Positions 1 to 9,602 of a stretch of 64,000 nt of DNA are shown piece by piece. The notes under the pieces are model-generated. The model did not search any database. It was not told where the DNA came from and saw only the letters and a list, made by a program, of their open reading frames with translations. The translations under genes and the position numbers were made by a program. The stretch comes from CAZDKK01 sp964603725 (GTDB lineage: Bacteria; Eisenbacteria; RBG-16-71-46; CAIMUX01; WJJG01), in contig CAZRWW010000013.1 in the NCBI GenBank assembly GCA_964603725.1, forward strand, positions 1 through 64,000. The letters are read 5' to 3'. Numbering within the stretch: position 1 is the first letter of the stretch; each line of letters opens with the position of its first letter.

Positions 1-1782
1 GGCGGCAGCTCGGCGCCCGGGGCCGGGCCCGGCGTGGGCTGGAGCGCCGCGGTCCGGCACGGCGCGGGCTGGCCCGCGGGTCGGCCCGGCGCGGGCTGGC
101 TCGCGGGTCGGCCCGGCGCGGGCTGGCTCGCCGCGGCCCTGGCGGTGGCAAGCCTGGCCGCGGCCGCGCGCTTCCTGCACATCGGGCTCGAGGGGCTCTG
201 GTGCGACGAGGCCTACACCGCGCACCTCGCGCGCTTGCCGCTGGGCGCGATGGTCGCCGAGCTGCTCGGGCGCGACGATGCGCCGCCCCTCTTCTACCTG
301 GTCCAGCGCCTGGCCGTCGCCATCCTGGGCGATGGGGAGTCGGCCCTGCGCAGCGTGCCCGCGCTGGCCGGGCTGGCGGCGGTCGTCGTGCTGCTGGCCG
401 TGGCCGTGGCGCAGCGGTCGCGCGCGCGCTTCTGGTCGGCGGCCTTCCTGGCCCTCGGCGCCTACGCCGTCTTCTACGCGCGCCAGGCGCGTTCCTACAC
501 GCTGGTCATGCTGCTCGCGCTGGCCGTCATCCTGGCGGCCGAGGCGCTGCTGCTCGCGGGCCGGCGACGGGCCGGTCCGCTGCTCGCCGCGGCCGGCGTT
601 CTGCTCTGCTTGACGCACCATCTCGGCGTGCTCGTCATCGCCACCAGTCTTCTCCTGTGGCCGCTGCGGGCGCAGCGGGACATTCCGCTGCGCGCGTGGC
701 TGCTGTGGCATGCGGTGCCGCTGGCCGGCTGGGCCCTGCTGTGGATCGCCTCGCCCTCCCAGATCGGCACGCATCAGGCCCTCAACACCTGGATGGGTGA
801 GTACTGGAAGACCCACAGCCTCCTGCTCGCGCCGCTCCTGTCGCTGGCGGCGTTCGTGCCCGGGGCGCTGCCGGCCAAGCTGACGGCGGTAGCCTTTCCC
901 AGCCTGAGCTCGGCTTCCTGGTTCTGGCCGGCGGCGGCGGGGCTGGCCGCCGCCGCGGCCCTCGGGGCGGCGTTCGCGCGCGACCGCCGGGGCGGGCTCA
1001 TCGAGGCCGCCTTCGTCGCGCTGCCGCTCATCGCCCTGGCCGGGGCTTCCCTGGTCTTCACGCCGGCCTACGTCCTCGGGCGCACGGACGCGATCGCCTT
1101 TCCCGCCTTCGCGCTGCTCCTGGGCCGGGGGCTCGCCCGCTGGCCGCGGGGCGCCGCGCTGGCCGCGCTCGGGCTGTGGGGAGCGATCTCGCTGGCGGCG
1201 CTGGCGCCCGGCTACGGGTGGGGCGGCGGGACGCGGACGAAGGGCGCCGACCGTGATCTGGCGGCGTTCATGATCGCCGACGGCCTGGGTCGCGGCGACT
1301 ACGTGGTGCACGGCTTTCTCACGTCGCCCTCGCTCGAGTACTACCTGCGCCGCATGGGAGCGGCCCACCAGACGGCCTGGTTCCCGGATGGCGCCGGCCG
1401 AGTCATCGCCGGCGTGGAGCCGACGCCGCTCGACTCGCTGCCAGCCTATCTCGAGCAGGCCCGCGCGCTGCGGGCGCGGATGGAAGCGCGCCTGGGCGAC
1501 CGCGACGCGGCCTGGGTGCTGGCGCTGCTGGGCGCTCCATCGCCCGAGCCCTGGCTGCGGGCCGCCAGGCCCGAGGTGAGCGCCGAAGATCTCGTCTATC
1601 CGGGCAGCGTGCTCGTCTACGTGCTGGCCGGCGCGGGCAAGGTCCCGGTGCGCCGAATCTACCGGCAGGACTGGGTCGGCGGCACGCGCCTGCTGCTGCG
1701 CATCGAGCGCCGCGACTGGCCGCCGGTCGATTCGCTGCCGCCGCTGCTGGCGCCGGGCGGCCGGGAGGTCCCGCTGCGATGA
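1..1782 (+). CDS. GT-C (GT39/PMT-like) membrane glycosyltransferase, 5' end may lie outside window
   Basis: Polytopic membrane protein resembling the dolichyl/polyprenyl-phosphate-sugar-dependent GT39/ArnT/PMT families, which transfer sugars on the extracytoplasmic face. After a low-complexity N-terminus come an early hydrophobic helix and the first-loop motif LWCDEAYTAHLA, whose Asp-Glu pair sits where these enzymes carry their catalytic acid. FYARQARSYTLVMLLAL follows, as is typical of the family. Many further helices reach about residue 400, then a soluble domain. The frame is open to base 1 with no stop. GTG at 34 is the first candidate start, but there is no clear ribosome site, so the true start may be upstream. 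It overlaps the next gene by ATGA at 1779-1782, implying translational coupling. The acceptor and sugar donor cannot be read from the sequence. Confidence 0.8.
   Translation, partial: GGSSAPGAGPGVGWSAAVRHGAGWPAGRPGAGWLAGRPGAGWLAAALAVASLAAAARFLHIGLEGLWCDEAYTAHLARLPLGAMVAELLGRDDAPPLFYLVQRLAVAILGDGESALRSVPALAGLAAVVVLLAVAVAQRSRARFWSAAFLALGAYAVFYARQARSYTLVMLLALAVILAAEALLLAGRRRAGPLLAAAGVLLCLTHHLGVLVIATSLLLWPLRAQRDIPLRAWLLWHAVPLAGWALLWIASPSQIGTHQALNTWMGEYWKTHSLLLAPLLSLAAFVPGALPAKLTAVAFPSLSSASWFWPAAAGLAAAAALGAAFARDRRGGLIEAAFVALPLIALAGASLVFTPAYVLGRTDAIAFPAFALLLGRGLARWPRGAALAALGLWGAISLAALAPGYGWGGGTRTKGADRDLAAFMIADGLGRGDYVVHGFLTSPSLEYYLRRMGAAHQTAWFPDGAGRVIAGVEPTPLDSLPAYLEQARALRARMEARLGDRDAAWVLALLGAPSPEPWLRAARPEVSAEDLVYPGSVLVYVLAGAGKVPVRRIYRQDWVGGTRLLLRIERRDWPPVDSLPPLLAPGGREVPLR
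61..134 (+). repeat. 27-bp in-frame tandem repeat, about 2.7 copies
   Basis: Three near-identical units begin at 61, 88 and 115. They encode GAGWPAGRP, GAGWLAGRP and GAGWLAAAL at the N-terminus of the first glycosyltransferase, just before its first membrane helix. Differences between units are single bases, which suggests recent expansion. Confidence 0.85.
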
Positions 1783-3719
1783 GCCTGCCGCGACGCCTCG
1801 CTCCCTGGCTGCTGGTCGGCGCCGCCGCGCTGCTCCCCTACCTCAATGCCCTCTCGTGCGGCTTCGCCTATGACGACGACGGGCTCATCGTCACGAATCG
1901 CTACGTCCAGCCAGAGGCGCCGTGGTGGCAGCCGCTGGCGCGCCCGCTGTGGCCGCCGCCGATCGAAGCGGGGCTCTATCGGCCGGTGACGGGACTCACC
2001 TATCGGCTGCAGCTCGGCCTGCACGGGCCCGCCCCCGCGCCGTTCCACGGGTTCAATGTCGCGCTGCACCTGGGGGTGACGCTGCTCGCGCTCGCCGCCT
2101 TGCGCCGGCTCTTCCCGGCCCACGCCGGCTGGGCCTGGGGCGCGGCGCTCCTGTTCGCCGTCCACCCCATCCACACCGAGGCGGTGACGGGCATCGTGGG
2201 GCGGGCCGAGCTGCTCGCGGCGCTCTTCGGCCTGGCCGGGTACCTGCTCTGGCTGGGCCGCGGCCGCGGCGGCGCCCCGGCGGTCCGCCAGCCGCAAGAC
2301 GATCCGCGCCGAACGCCGGCGGCGCCCGGCGCCAGGGTCGCGCGCTGGGCGCTGCTGGCGCTGTGCTTCGCGCTCGCCGCCGGCTCCAAGGAGAGCGCGG
2401 TCGGCTGGCTGCTCCTGCTCGGGGCGCACCGCGCGGGCCTGCTGGGCGACGGCCGCGGCTATGCGCGAATCGCGCGCGGCGATCGCGCGAGCCTCCTGGC
2501 GGCGCTGGCGGCGGACGCGGCGGTGGTGGCCGGCCTGGCGGCCTTCTTCCTGGCGCGCCTGGCGGTGCTCGGGCCCCTGCTCGGACCGCGGGAGGTGAGC
2601 TTGGTCGACAACCCGATCTACCACGCGCCGCTCGATGTCCGGGTTCTGACCGCGAGCCACGTGCTGGGCCGGGGGATCCTGCTCATGCTGTGGCCCGCGG
2701 CCCTGTGCGCCGACTACTCCTTCGACGCGATCCAGCCGGTCACGAGCTGGGCCAGCCCCGCCGGGCTGCTGCTGGTCGCCTTGGTCGCCGCCGCTGTCTG
2801 CGTGGCGCGCCGGGCCGGGCGCTGGCCGCGCCGCGCCTGGGGGCTGGGCGCCTGGATCGCCTTCATCCTGCCGGTCTCCAATCTGATCGCCCCCATCGGC
2901 ACGATCATGGCCGAGCGGCTGCTGTACCTGCCCTCACTGGGCTTTCTGGCCGCGCTGGTCGCGCTCGGGCAAGCGGCCCTCGTCCGGCTGCGCGCCCGCC
3001 GGCTGGGGCCCGCGCTCCTGATCGCGGCGGCGCTCCTGCTCGGCTGGCGCACCTGGACGCGCAACCCGGACTGGAATTCCACCTTGACCCTGTTCGAGGC
3101 GGCCGAGCGTGTCGCGCCGCGCAGCGTGCGGGTCCTGTGCAACCTGGGCGGCTCCTACAGCCGCGAGATGCGCCAGGCGGAGGCCCTCGCCAAGTTTGAG
3201 CTGGCCCACCAGATCGCGCCCGACTATCACATGGCGCAGAAGGGCCTGGCTCACGAGTACATCCTGGTAGGTCGATACCAGGAGGCGGAGGCGTTGCTGC
3301 GCCGCACCCTGGCGCAGAGGCCGCGGGACGGGGAGGCCCACTACCGGCTGGGCAACCTGCTGCTCGAGGTCGAGCGCGCGCAGGAGGCTCTGGAGCTGTT
3401 CGATCGGCTGCTGGCCCTGGAGCCCGAGTCCAGGGAGGGTCTGGTGGGTCACGCCTCGGCGCTCTTCATGCTCGAACGCTACGCCGAGGCCGCCGACGCG
3501 TGGCAGCGCGCCTGGGATGCCCACCGCCGCGACCCCGAGTTGGGCCGCCACGTCGCGGTGGCGCAGGTGAGAGCGGGGCGCCGGGAGGCGGCGATCGCCA
3601 CCCTGAGAGAGGTGTTGACGCGCGCCCCCGGGCAACCCGACCTTCAGCAGGAGCTGGATCGCCTGCTGGGCGAGCTGGGCGCGAGCGCGGCGGATCGGAC
3701 CGCTCCTGAACCGGAGTGA
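1779..3719 (+). CDS. TMTC-like membrane O-glycosyltransferase with C-terminal TPR repeats
   Basis: The 646-residue protein has two parts. Residues 1 to about 430 are hydrophobic and match the TMTC (transmembrane and TPR containing) layout: FAYDDDGLI near residues 29-37, then HPIHTEAVTGIVGRAEL near residue 128. A later segment resembles the DUF1736 region of TMTCs and contains DNPIYHA, RVLTASHVLGRG and LCADYSFDAI. Residues about 450-630 are tetratricopeptide repeats. Eukaryotic TMTCs are ER protein O-mannosyltransferases. By analogy this may glycosylate exported proteins using a lipid-linked sugar, but that is inference. The ATG lies inside the stop of the preceding gene (ATGA), and a third GT-C/TPR gene follows 63 bp downstream. 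Confidence 0.85.
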   Translation: MSLPRRLAPWLLVGAAALLPYLNALSCGFAYDDDGLIVTNRYVQPEAPWWQPLARPLWPPPIEAGLYRPVTGLTYRLQLGLHGPAPAPFHGFNVALHLGVTLLALAALRRLFPAHAGWAWGAALLFAVHPIHTEAVTGIVGRAELLAALFGLAGYLLWLGRGRGGAPAVRQPQDDPRRTPAAPGARVARWALLALCFALAAGSKESAVGWLLLLGAHRAGLLGDGRGYARIARGDRASLLAALAADAAVVAGLAAFFLARLAVLGPLLGPREVSLVDNPIYHAPLDVRVLTASHVLGRGILLMLWPAALCADYSFDAIQPVTSWASPAGLLLVALVAAAVCVARRAGRWPRRAWGLGAWIAFILPVSNLIAPIGTIMAERLLYLPSLGFLAALVALGQAALVRLRARRLGPALLIAAALLLGWRTWTRNPDWNSTLTLFEAAERVAPRSVRVLCNLGGSYSREMRQAEALAKFELAHQIAPDYHMAQKGLAHEYILVGRYQEAEALLRRTLAQRPRDGEAHYRLGNLLLEVERAQEALELFDRLLALEPESREGLVGHASALFMLERYAEAADAWQRAWDAHRRDPELGRHVAVAQVRAGRREAAIATLREVLTRAPGQPDLQQELDRLLGELGASAADRTAPEPE

Positions 3720-3782
3720 GGGGCCGGTCGCTCCAGGACCGCCAACGATGCCGAGGTTCTGAAAGAAACCCGAGGAGCTTCC

Positions 3783-6110
3783 ATGTCGACAGACCACAAG
3801 TCCGGCCAGGACCGTCCCACACCCCCGGCGGGCGGTGGGAGCCACGCGAGCCCGGCTCACGCGGTCGGCGCCGCGCCCGCGGCTGCCGCCCGATCGGGCT
3901 CCCTCTGGATGCTGGCGGCGCTGCTGGGGGCGCTGGCCGTGCGGGTCATCGGCTGGCTCGCCCTCAAGTCGGCGACCTTCACGGCGATCCCCGCCTACAA
4001 CGACGGGCTGCACCAGGCGCGTGCCCTCTCGATCCTGCACGGCGGCTTTCCGGAAACGACCCTGCCGTGGGGCTCGCCCCTCTACCCTTATCTGGCCGCC
4101 TTCGTCTGGTCGATCGCCGGCGAAAGCCCGAGCGCGCTGCTCGCCGTTCAGCTCCTCGCGGGACTGATCACGACCGCTCTGGTCGCCTGGTCGCTGCGCC
4201 CGCTGCTGTCACCCCGCGCGCGCTGGATCGCCGCGCTGCTCTACGGGATTCACCCCCTGGGGGTCTTCTTCGAGATGCGCCTGCAGCCGGTGGCCTGGGG
4301 CATCGCCCTGGCGCTGCTGGTGCTGCGCCTCCTGTTCTGGGGACGCGCCTCCTGGTGGCGGGCGCTGGCCGGCGGCCTGCTCGCCGGGATCGGCTTCCTC
4401 CTGCAACCGCTCGCCTTCTTCTGCCTGGCCGCCGCCGCCGTGTGGGTCCAGCTCCGCCCGCGGCGGCCGGACATCGAGCCCGCCACGCGCGGCGCCACGT
4501 GGCCCGCGGCCGTGGTCCTGGCCGTGGCGTTCCTCGTGCCTGTGGGCGTGCAGAGCGCCCACCATGCCGGCGTCCGCGGCGGCGGGCCGGTGTGGAACTG
4601 GTCGGGCGCGGTCGACTTCGAGCGCACGCTCGTCCCCGAAACCTGCGGCGCGGCCCGCTCGACCCGGGCCCCGGCCTGGTTCACGCCGAGCCTGGCGCAG
4701 GCCCGCGCCAACGAGGACGCCGCCCGGACCCTGGACGAGTGGGGCTACGCGAAGCGATTCGCCAAGATGGGCATGCGGCGCCTGGCCGAGCGGCCCCTCG
4801 AGTTCATCCGCTCGCTGCTCTGCCGGGCGGCGTACCTGCTCAACGGCCGCGAGGTGCCCGATCCGGTCTCGCCCAGCCTCGTGCTGGGGCGCGCCTCGCC
4901 GTCCCTGGCGTGGGGCGCCTATGCGTTCCCGCTCTACTTGCTGCTGGCGGCCGCCGGAGGGTGGCTGCTGCGCGGCGATCCGCGGCTGCGAGCCATCGCG
5001 CCCCCTGTCCTGGGGCTCGCCGGCGCCAATCTCCTCGGACTGCACTCCTGCGCGACGCGCTGGTATCTCCTCATGGCGGCCCTGCCGGCGGCCGGCCTGG
5101 CGCTGGATCGCTGGCGTCAGGTCGTGGCTCTGGCGGGCGGCGCGGGACGCGGTCGCCTTCTGGCGGCTGGCGTCGCGGCGCTGGCGGTGCTGTCCGCGCT
5201 CGATCTGCCCGCCGTCGCCCGGCGCCACGACAATCTCAGCGAGGACCTGCGCACCGAGGCCGGGCTCCTGCTCAAGCGGCAGGACCGCCAGGGCGCCATG
5301 GGCCTTCTGCAGCTCGCCGCCCGCCGCGACCCGCGCAACGCGATGGTGAAGTCCGACCTGGGCGGGCTGCTTGTCCAGGAAGAGTTGCCCCGGGCGGCTC
5401 TCGAGGCCTATCGCGAGGCGGTGCGCCTCGATCCCGAGTGCGCCCCGGCGCTCTACGGGCTGGCCGAGGTGCTGCGCACCCAGGGCGACTACGCCGCCGC
5501 CGAGTCGACGTCGCTGCGCCTGCTGGGCATGCACCCGACCAACGTGCTCTACCTCAACCAGCTCGCCACGATCAGCATGATGCGCGGGCGCTTCGACGTC
5601 GCCGACGCCGCCCTGAAGCGGGCTCTGGAGATCTACCCCGACTACCAGGTCGCGCAGATCAACCAGATGACGCTCGAGCGCGCGAAGCGCGAGACGACCA
5701 CCCTGGCCTTCCCCGAGGAGATGACCCCGCCCGAGGGCAGCGAGCTGTGGACCCTGGGGTTCGCGGCCCGGATGGCGATGAACATGAAGAACACCGCGCA
5801 GGCCGACAGTCTGACCCTGCTCGCCCTCGAGCGCCATCCCCGCCAGCTCCTGGCGCTCTACCTGCGCGGCTCGTTCCTGCTCCAGGCTGGGCGCCCGGCC
5901 GAAGCGGTCGAGTTCTTCACGCGCGTCGTGCGCACGGCGCCGGGACGCGCGCTGACCACGCAGATGGCGGCGCAAGCCCTGGCGGAGGCCGGCCGGCCGG
6001 GGGAGGCGCAGGAGCTGGTGGAGTGGAGCCTGAGCCAGGCGGCCGACGGCCGCAACCGGGCCGCGCTCGAGCGGCTGCTGGCCCAGCTTGATGGGTTGGC
6101 GGCGCCCTAG
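3783..6110 (+). CDS. GT-C type membrane glycosyltransferase-like protein with TPR tail
   Basis: The 775-residue protein has a short proline/glycine-rich cytoplasmic N-terminus and about ten hydrophobic segments up to residue 480. Its first large loop reads AIPAYNDGLHQARALSIL then LPWGSPLYPYLAA, with an acidic residue where GT-C enzymes keep their catalytic Asp. Residues about 490-770 are TPR-like helical repeats, for example AMVKSDLGGLLVQEELPRA. Family membership is by architecture (GT39-like) rather than by a diagnostic motif. The ATG is preceded by GAGGAG at a normal distance. With the two upstream genes it forms a same-strand cassette that probably acts on the same envelope glycan or glycoprotein pathway. 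Its stop is 33 bp from the stop of a convergent gene. Confidence 0.75.
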   Translation: MSTDHKSGQDRPTPPAGGGSHASPAHAVGAAPAAAARSGSLWMLAALLGALAVRVIGWLALKSATFTAIPAYNDGLHQARALSILHGGFPETTLPWGSPLYPYLAAFVWSIAGESPSALLAVQLLAGLITTALVAWSLRPLLSPRARWIAALLYGIHPLGVFFEMRLQPVAWGIALALLVLRLLFWGRASWWRALAGGLLAGIGFLLQPLAFFCLAAAAVWVQLRPRRPDIEPATRGATWPAAVVLAVAFLVPVGVQSAHHAGVRGGGPVWNWSGAVDFERTLVPETCGAARSTRAPAWFTPSLAQARANEDAARTLDEWGYAKRFAKMGMRRLAERPLEFIRSLLCRAAYLLNGREVPDPVSPSLVLGRASPSLAWGAYAFPLYLLLAAAGGWLLRGDPRLRAIAPPVLGLAGANLLGLHSCATRWYLLMAALPAAGLALDRWRQVVALAGGAGRGRLLAAGVAALAVLSALDLPAVARRHDNLSEDLRTEAGLLLKRQDRQGAMGLLQLAARRDPRNAMVKSDLGGLLVQEELPRAALEAYREAVRLDPECAPALYGLAEVLRTQGDYAAAESTSLRLLGMHPTNVLYLNQLATISMMRGRFDVADAALKRALEIYPDYQVAQINQMTLERAKRETTTLAFPEEMTPPEGSELWTLGFAARMAMNMKNTAQADSLTLLALERHPRQLLALYLRGSFLLQAGRPAEAVEFFTRVVRTAPGRALTTQMAAQALAEAGRPGEAQELVEWSLSQAADGRNRAALERLLAQLDGLAAP

Positions 6111-6142
6111 CCGCCGATGTCCGGCGCGCTCTCTGAAGGCCT

Positions 6143-7747
6143 TTAACTGCCGATGTAGGGCGTGCTCTGCAGCCGGCGGAGTTGCTCCAGTTCCTCCGGC
6201 GTGAGCTGCCGGTCTTCCTCTTCCAGCGGAGCGCTCTGGCGCGGCGGGTTCTCCTGCAAGTGGGCGGGGTCGATCACGCCCCGCATCAGCTCGCCGTCGA
6301 GGCCCTCAGGAATCGGTTCACCCAGCAGGTAGAGCAGCGTGGGCACAATGTCGGTGAGCTGGTAGGGCCGCTCGCCGTCACCGTTGCGCCGCCCGGCCTG
6401 AATGCGCGGACCGCGGATGGCGTAGAGGCCGTTCATGCGATGCCAGCCCGAGAGCAGCGGGGAGTGCGGCACGACATAGGGCTGCCCGGGCACCGGCGCC
6501 AGATCGCCGTAGGTCAGGAAGTACCCGTAGGCCGGCAGCACGACGATGTCGGGGCCCTTCTCGGCGTGCAGGCCGGCGAAGACTTCCTCGTTCACCCAGA
6601 CGCGCTCGCAGATGGTTCGGCCCGTGGCCGGATCGACCGCCCGGCGCAGCTCGTCGACGATCTTGTCGCGCACGCGCCGGGCGTCGCTCTCGTTCAGCCG
6701 CGCCCGCGGGTCGCGCGAGGAGCGCGCCAGGTAGATGCGCGCCGCGTCGGAGCGATCCAGAACGTAGGCATGGCTCGCCTCCCAGTCCCTGAGGCTGGAG
6801 CCGGGCCGCTGCAGGTAGTTCATGAGCTTCAGGTCGTAACGCATCGGTCCGAAGCCGTGGTCGGAGAGCGCGAGCGTCGTCACGTCCGGGCCGGCCGCCG
6901 CCAGGATCTCGCCCAGCGCTCGATCGACGTCGACCCACAGGTCGTGGATGGCCGACCCGTAGCGCGCCGCGCGCGCGGGATCGTGGTGGGGATTCTGCGG
7001 ATCGATGAACATGTAGAAGGTGTGCTGAATGCGATCGGTGGCGGTGATGACCATCCACAGCAGGTCGTAGCGCTCGCCCTTCAGCCAGTCGAGCGTGATC
7101 CGCAGCCGGCTGGCGAGGTCCCGCTGGTAGTTCTCGAGCAGGCTGTCTTCCGTGCCGGGGGCCAGGCGCATCTGGAGCTCGTCCAACGGATAGTCCCCGA
7201 GCTGCTGCTCCAACTCCGCCGGATAGGTAAAGCCGGTCTTGTCCAGATGCGGGAACCCCGCGATGAAGAGGCCGTTGACCGGGTCCGGCGGGTCGGTCAT
7301 CGGGATGTTCATCAGCAGGATCCGCTTCTGAGTTGGCGCCAGCATGCGCCAGATCGGCTGCGCGCGGCGGCTCTTGGCGGTCTCGTTCACGACCACGGTG
7401 TCCTGGGGCAGGCGGCGCTGGAAGTCATAGATGGCGTGCCGGCCCGGGTTGACGCCCGTGACCGCCGTGGCCCAGGCGGGCGGCGAGAGGTACGGCACGC
7501 TGCTCTGGAGCTCGCCCCAGGCGGCGCCCTGCTGGAGCTGCTTCAGATGGGGCAGGTCTCCGCGGTCGATCCAGGGCTGAACGAGGTCCCAGGTGGCGCC
7601 GTCGAGACCGACGACGAGCACCTTGCCGCCCTCGACGCGGCGCGAGCCGCAGCCCCACCCGCCGGACGGCAGCGCCAGCCCGACCAGCGCGACCAGGCCG
7701 AGGAGGCCCGTCAGGCCGGCCAGTTTCTCCAGCCTCACTCCCAACAT
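6143..7747 (-). CDS. Alkaline phosphatase superfamily phosphodiesterase/nucleotide pyrophosphatase-like protein
   Basis: The 534-residue exported hydrolase belongs to the type I phosphodiesterase/nucleotide pyrophosphatase branch. After an N-terminal hydrophobic segment (residues about 9-27) and a Cys in GGWGC that could be a weak lipobox, the catalytic strand reads VLVVGLDGATWDLV. D49 is the expected metal ligand and T52 the nucleophile. SPPAWATAVTGVNPGRHAIYDF and later LALSDHGFGPM supply the remaining family landmarks and metal ligands. The ATG at 7747 was chosen because AAGGAGAGG lies six bases upstream; an in-frame start at 7798 has no such site. Natural substrate is unknown; relatives cleave phosphodiesters of nucleotides, lipids or glycans. 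Confidence 0.85.
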   Translation of the reverse strand: MLGVRLEKLAGLTGLLGLVALVGLALPSGGWGCGSRRVEGGKVLVVGLDGATWDLVQPWIDRGDLPHLKQLQQGAAWGELQSSVPYLSPPAWATAVTGVNPGRHAIYDFQRRLPQDTVVVNETAKSRRAQPIWRMLAPTQKRILLMNIPMTDPPDPVNGLFIAGFPHLDKTGFTYPAELEQQLGDYPLDELQMRLAPGTEDSLLENYQRDLASRLRITLDWLKGERYDLLWMVITATDRIQHTFYMFIDPQNPHHDPARAARYGSAIHDLWVDVDRALGEILAAAGPDVTTLALSDHGFGPMRYDLKLMNYLQRPGSSLRDWEASHAYVLDRSDAARIYLARSSRDPRARLNESDARRVRDKIVDELRRAVDPATGRTICERVWVNEEVFAGLHAEKGPDIVVLPAYGYFLTYGDLAPVPGQPYVVPHSPLLSGWHRMNGLYAIRGPRIQAGRRNGDGERPYQLTDIVPTLLYLLGEPIPEGLDGELMRGVIDPAHLQENPPRQSAPLEEEDRQLTPEELEQLRRLQSTPYIGS

Positions 7748-7972
7748 CTGCCTCTCCTTTCCAGTCCTCGGCCGCGACGCCTTTGGCCCACGGGGCATGC
7801 CGATCCGCCCGGAAACACGGAGAGGATCCCATCGGCATGGAATCCTCTCACTGACCCTTTGGATACCTGTCCCCGGGCAGCGCGCGGGCAGCGCCCGCGC
7901 CGCGGCCGCCCGCCGCGCCTCCCCCGCGGGCCATCCGGAGCGGGGGAAGCGCAGGCGTCATCCCGCGAGCGA

Positions 7973-9316
7973 CTATTGATAGAGCCGCTTGATGCGGCCC
8001 CAGGTCGACTCCTCGACCGGGCTCGGGAAGCACGGATCCGAAGCGCCGCAATCGCGATTCGGGTGCCAGATCTCGCCCGGCGTGAACACGCCCCCGACCT
8101 CCGGGTGGCCGGCGAGGCATTCATCATGGTAGATGTACTGGCAGTACGGCTCGGTGTCGAAGCAGCACGCCCCCTTGTCGCAGGGTGCGGGAGTGGCCTC
8201 GCACGTGGCGACCCCCGAGACGAAGTGGCCGCCCAGAGTCTGGCAGTTCGTATAAGATGTGACCTGACAGACCTCATTGACGCAGCAGGCCGCGTTGGTG
8301 CAGGGGTTGGGATCGCACGAGGTGACGGTCGCCACGAAGACCCCGCCCAGGGTGTTGCACTCGAGCTGCGTCGTGATCGAGCAAGTCGTTCCCACGCAGC
8401 AGGCCGCGTCCTTGCAGGGGTCGGGCGTGCACGTCGTAATGGTCGCGAGCCACTCGGACTCGTTCAGCCCCGCGCAGCTGCTCTGCGTCCGGATCGAGCA
8501 CACCCGCTGGCCGAGCGTGTTGGTCCAGCAGCAGGCGCGCTCGGGATCGCAGGGATTGCCCGTGCAGTCGTTGCCCAGGTCCGGACGGAAGGTGCCGCCC
8601 ATGTCGATGCAGTCCTGCTCGATCTTCAGGAAGCACACCAGCGTCTCCCCGGAGGGCACGCAGCAGACCATCGAGGGCTCCTCGCTGGGGCCCACCTTGA
8701 TGCCTTCCATGTTGATCCCCATCGCACCCCGGCGGTTCACCGGCACCGGGCCGAGGCCCGGCGGGTTGAGGCAGTTGGCGAACCCGCAGTACTCGGTCGG
8801 AGGATCGATGCTCAGGGGAATCATCTCCACGCCGTCGTAGGCATAGCCCACGAAGTAGTAGACCGCGCGCCAGTTTCCGGTCCAGGCCGTCCCGGTTCTC
8901 GTGATCGCCGTGCCCTCGTTCGGGCCCGGCCACCCGGGCGTCGGCAGCTCGAGCCCCGACCCGTGCACCGGGAAGCACGGGCCATATTCCACCATCTCGA
9001 AGTTGGCCTTCGTGTAGTTGCCGAAACCGAACTCCACGGCGCACCAGGTCTTGTCCTCTTGCCAGGCGGCGAGCACATACCAGATGACCGGCGTCTCACC
9101 CCCCCCGTCGATGCGCACCCGCTCCTGGGCAATCGAGGTGATCGCGAAGTCCGTGTAGGCGCAGCACCAGTTCCCGCAGGCGGGCGGATCCGACGAGTAC
9201 GTGACCTCGGAGGCGTAGTGCGCGATCAGCGCCCCGCCCGAAAGGTCATCCGCATCTCCCATGGCCGCGGTCCCGGAGAGCAGCGCCGCGGCAAAAACCC
9301 AGATGGCCCATTTCAT
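7973..9316 (-). CDS. Secreted 'WPGPNEG' family protein with five cysteine-rich modules and C-terminal TWG-IK tag
   Basis: The 447-residue exported protein has a signal peptide at residues 1-19. An N-terminal domain (about 25-200) carries GGALIAHYASEVTYSS, VLAAWQEDKTWCAVEFG and GWPGPNEGTAIT. These elements recur in the proteins at 9603-10448 (partly) and 56434-57906. Five cysteine modules follow (about 217-430) with the pattern CC-x-C-x-C-x-GG-x-F-x-C-x-P-C, for example AACCVGTTCSITTQLEC. The chain ends STWGRIKRLYQ, a tag shared with two other secreted genes here. GGAGG eight bases before ATG 9316 fixes the start. Function is unknown. The modules look like disulfide-rich surface or adhesion repeats, which is inference from composition. 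Confidence 0.8.
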   Translation of the reverse strand: MKWAIWVFAAALLSGTAAMGDADDLSGGALIAHYASEVTYSSDPPACGNWCCAYTDFAITSIAQERVRIDGGGETPVIWYVLAAWQEDKTWCAVEFGFGNYTKANFEMVEYGPCFPVHGSGLELPTPGWPGPNEGTAITRTGTAWTGNWRAVYYFVGYAYDGVEMIPLSIDPPTEYCGFANCLNPPGLGPVPVNRRGAMGINMEGIKVGPSEEPSMVCCVPSGETLVCFLKIEQDCIDMGGTFRPDLGNDCTGNPCDPERACCWTNTLGQRVCSIRTQSSCAGLNESEWLATITTCTPDPCKDAACCVGTTCSITTQLECNTLGGVFVATVTSCDPNPCTNAACCVNEVCQVTSYTNCQTLGGHFVSGVATCEATPAPCDKGACCFDTEPYCQYIYHDECLAGHPEVGGVFTPGEIWHPNRDCGASDPCFPSPVEESTWGRIKRLYQ

Positions 9317-9602
9317 CAGCACGACCTCCTTGACAATGGGAATGGGATCGCCCGAGCCGGTCCCCTCCGGACCAGCTCCTTCTCTTCCCAAGTGTATGCA
9401 GGACTCCCTCCTGCAACAAACCTCTCATACCCTATTACGTCAGCCCCGGTGGTCACTCAAGCTTTTTCTGCGTTGGGCCGGTTTCCCAATGGGCGGGCTC
9501 TGCGAGCCTGCGCCCTCACCCTTCAACTATCTGCAATCCAGGGAGTTCTGTCGCCGGAATCCAGAACCGATCCCCGGGGCTCTTCGGGCGAAGACCGCCG
9601 GG

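Noticed and set aside
6112..6168. A 20-bp imperfect direct repeat (6112-6131 and 6149-6168) between convergent genes, considered as an attachment site
   Set aside because: Copies differ at several positions, one encodes the C-terminus of the phosphodiesterase, and no integrase or tRNA is adjacent.
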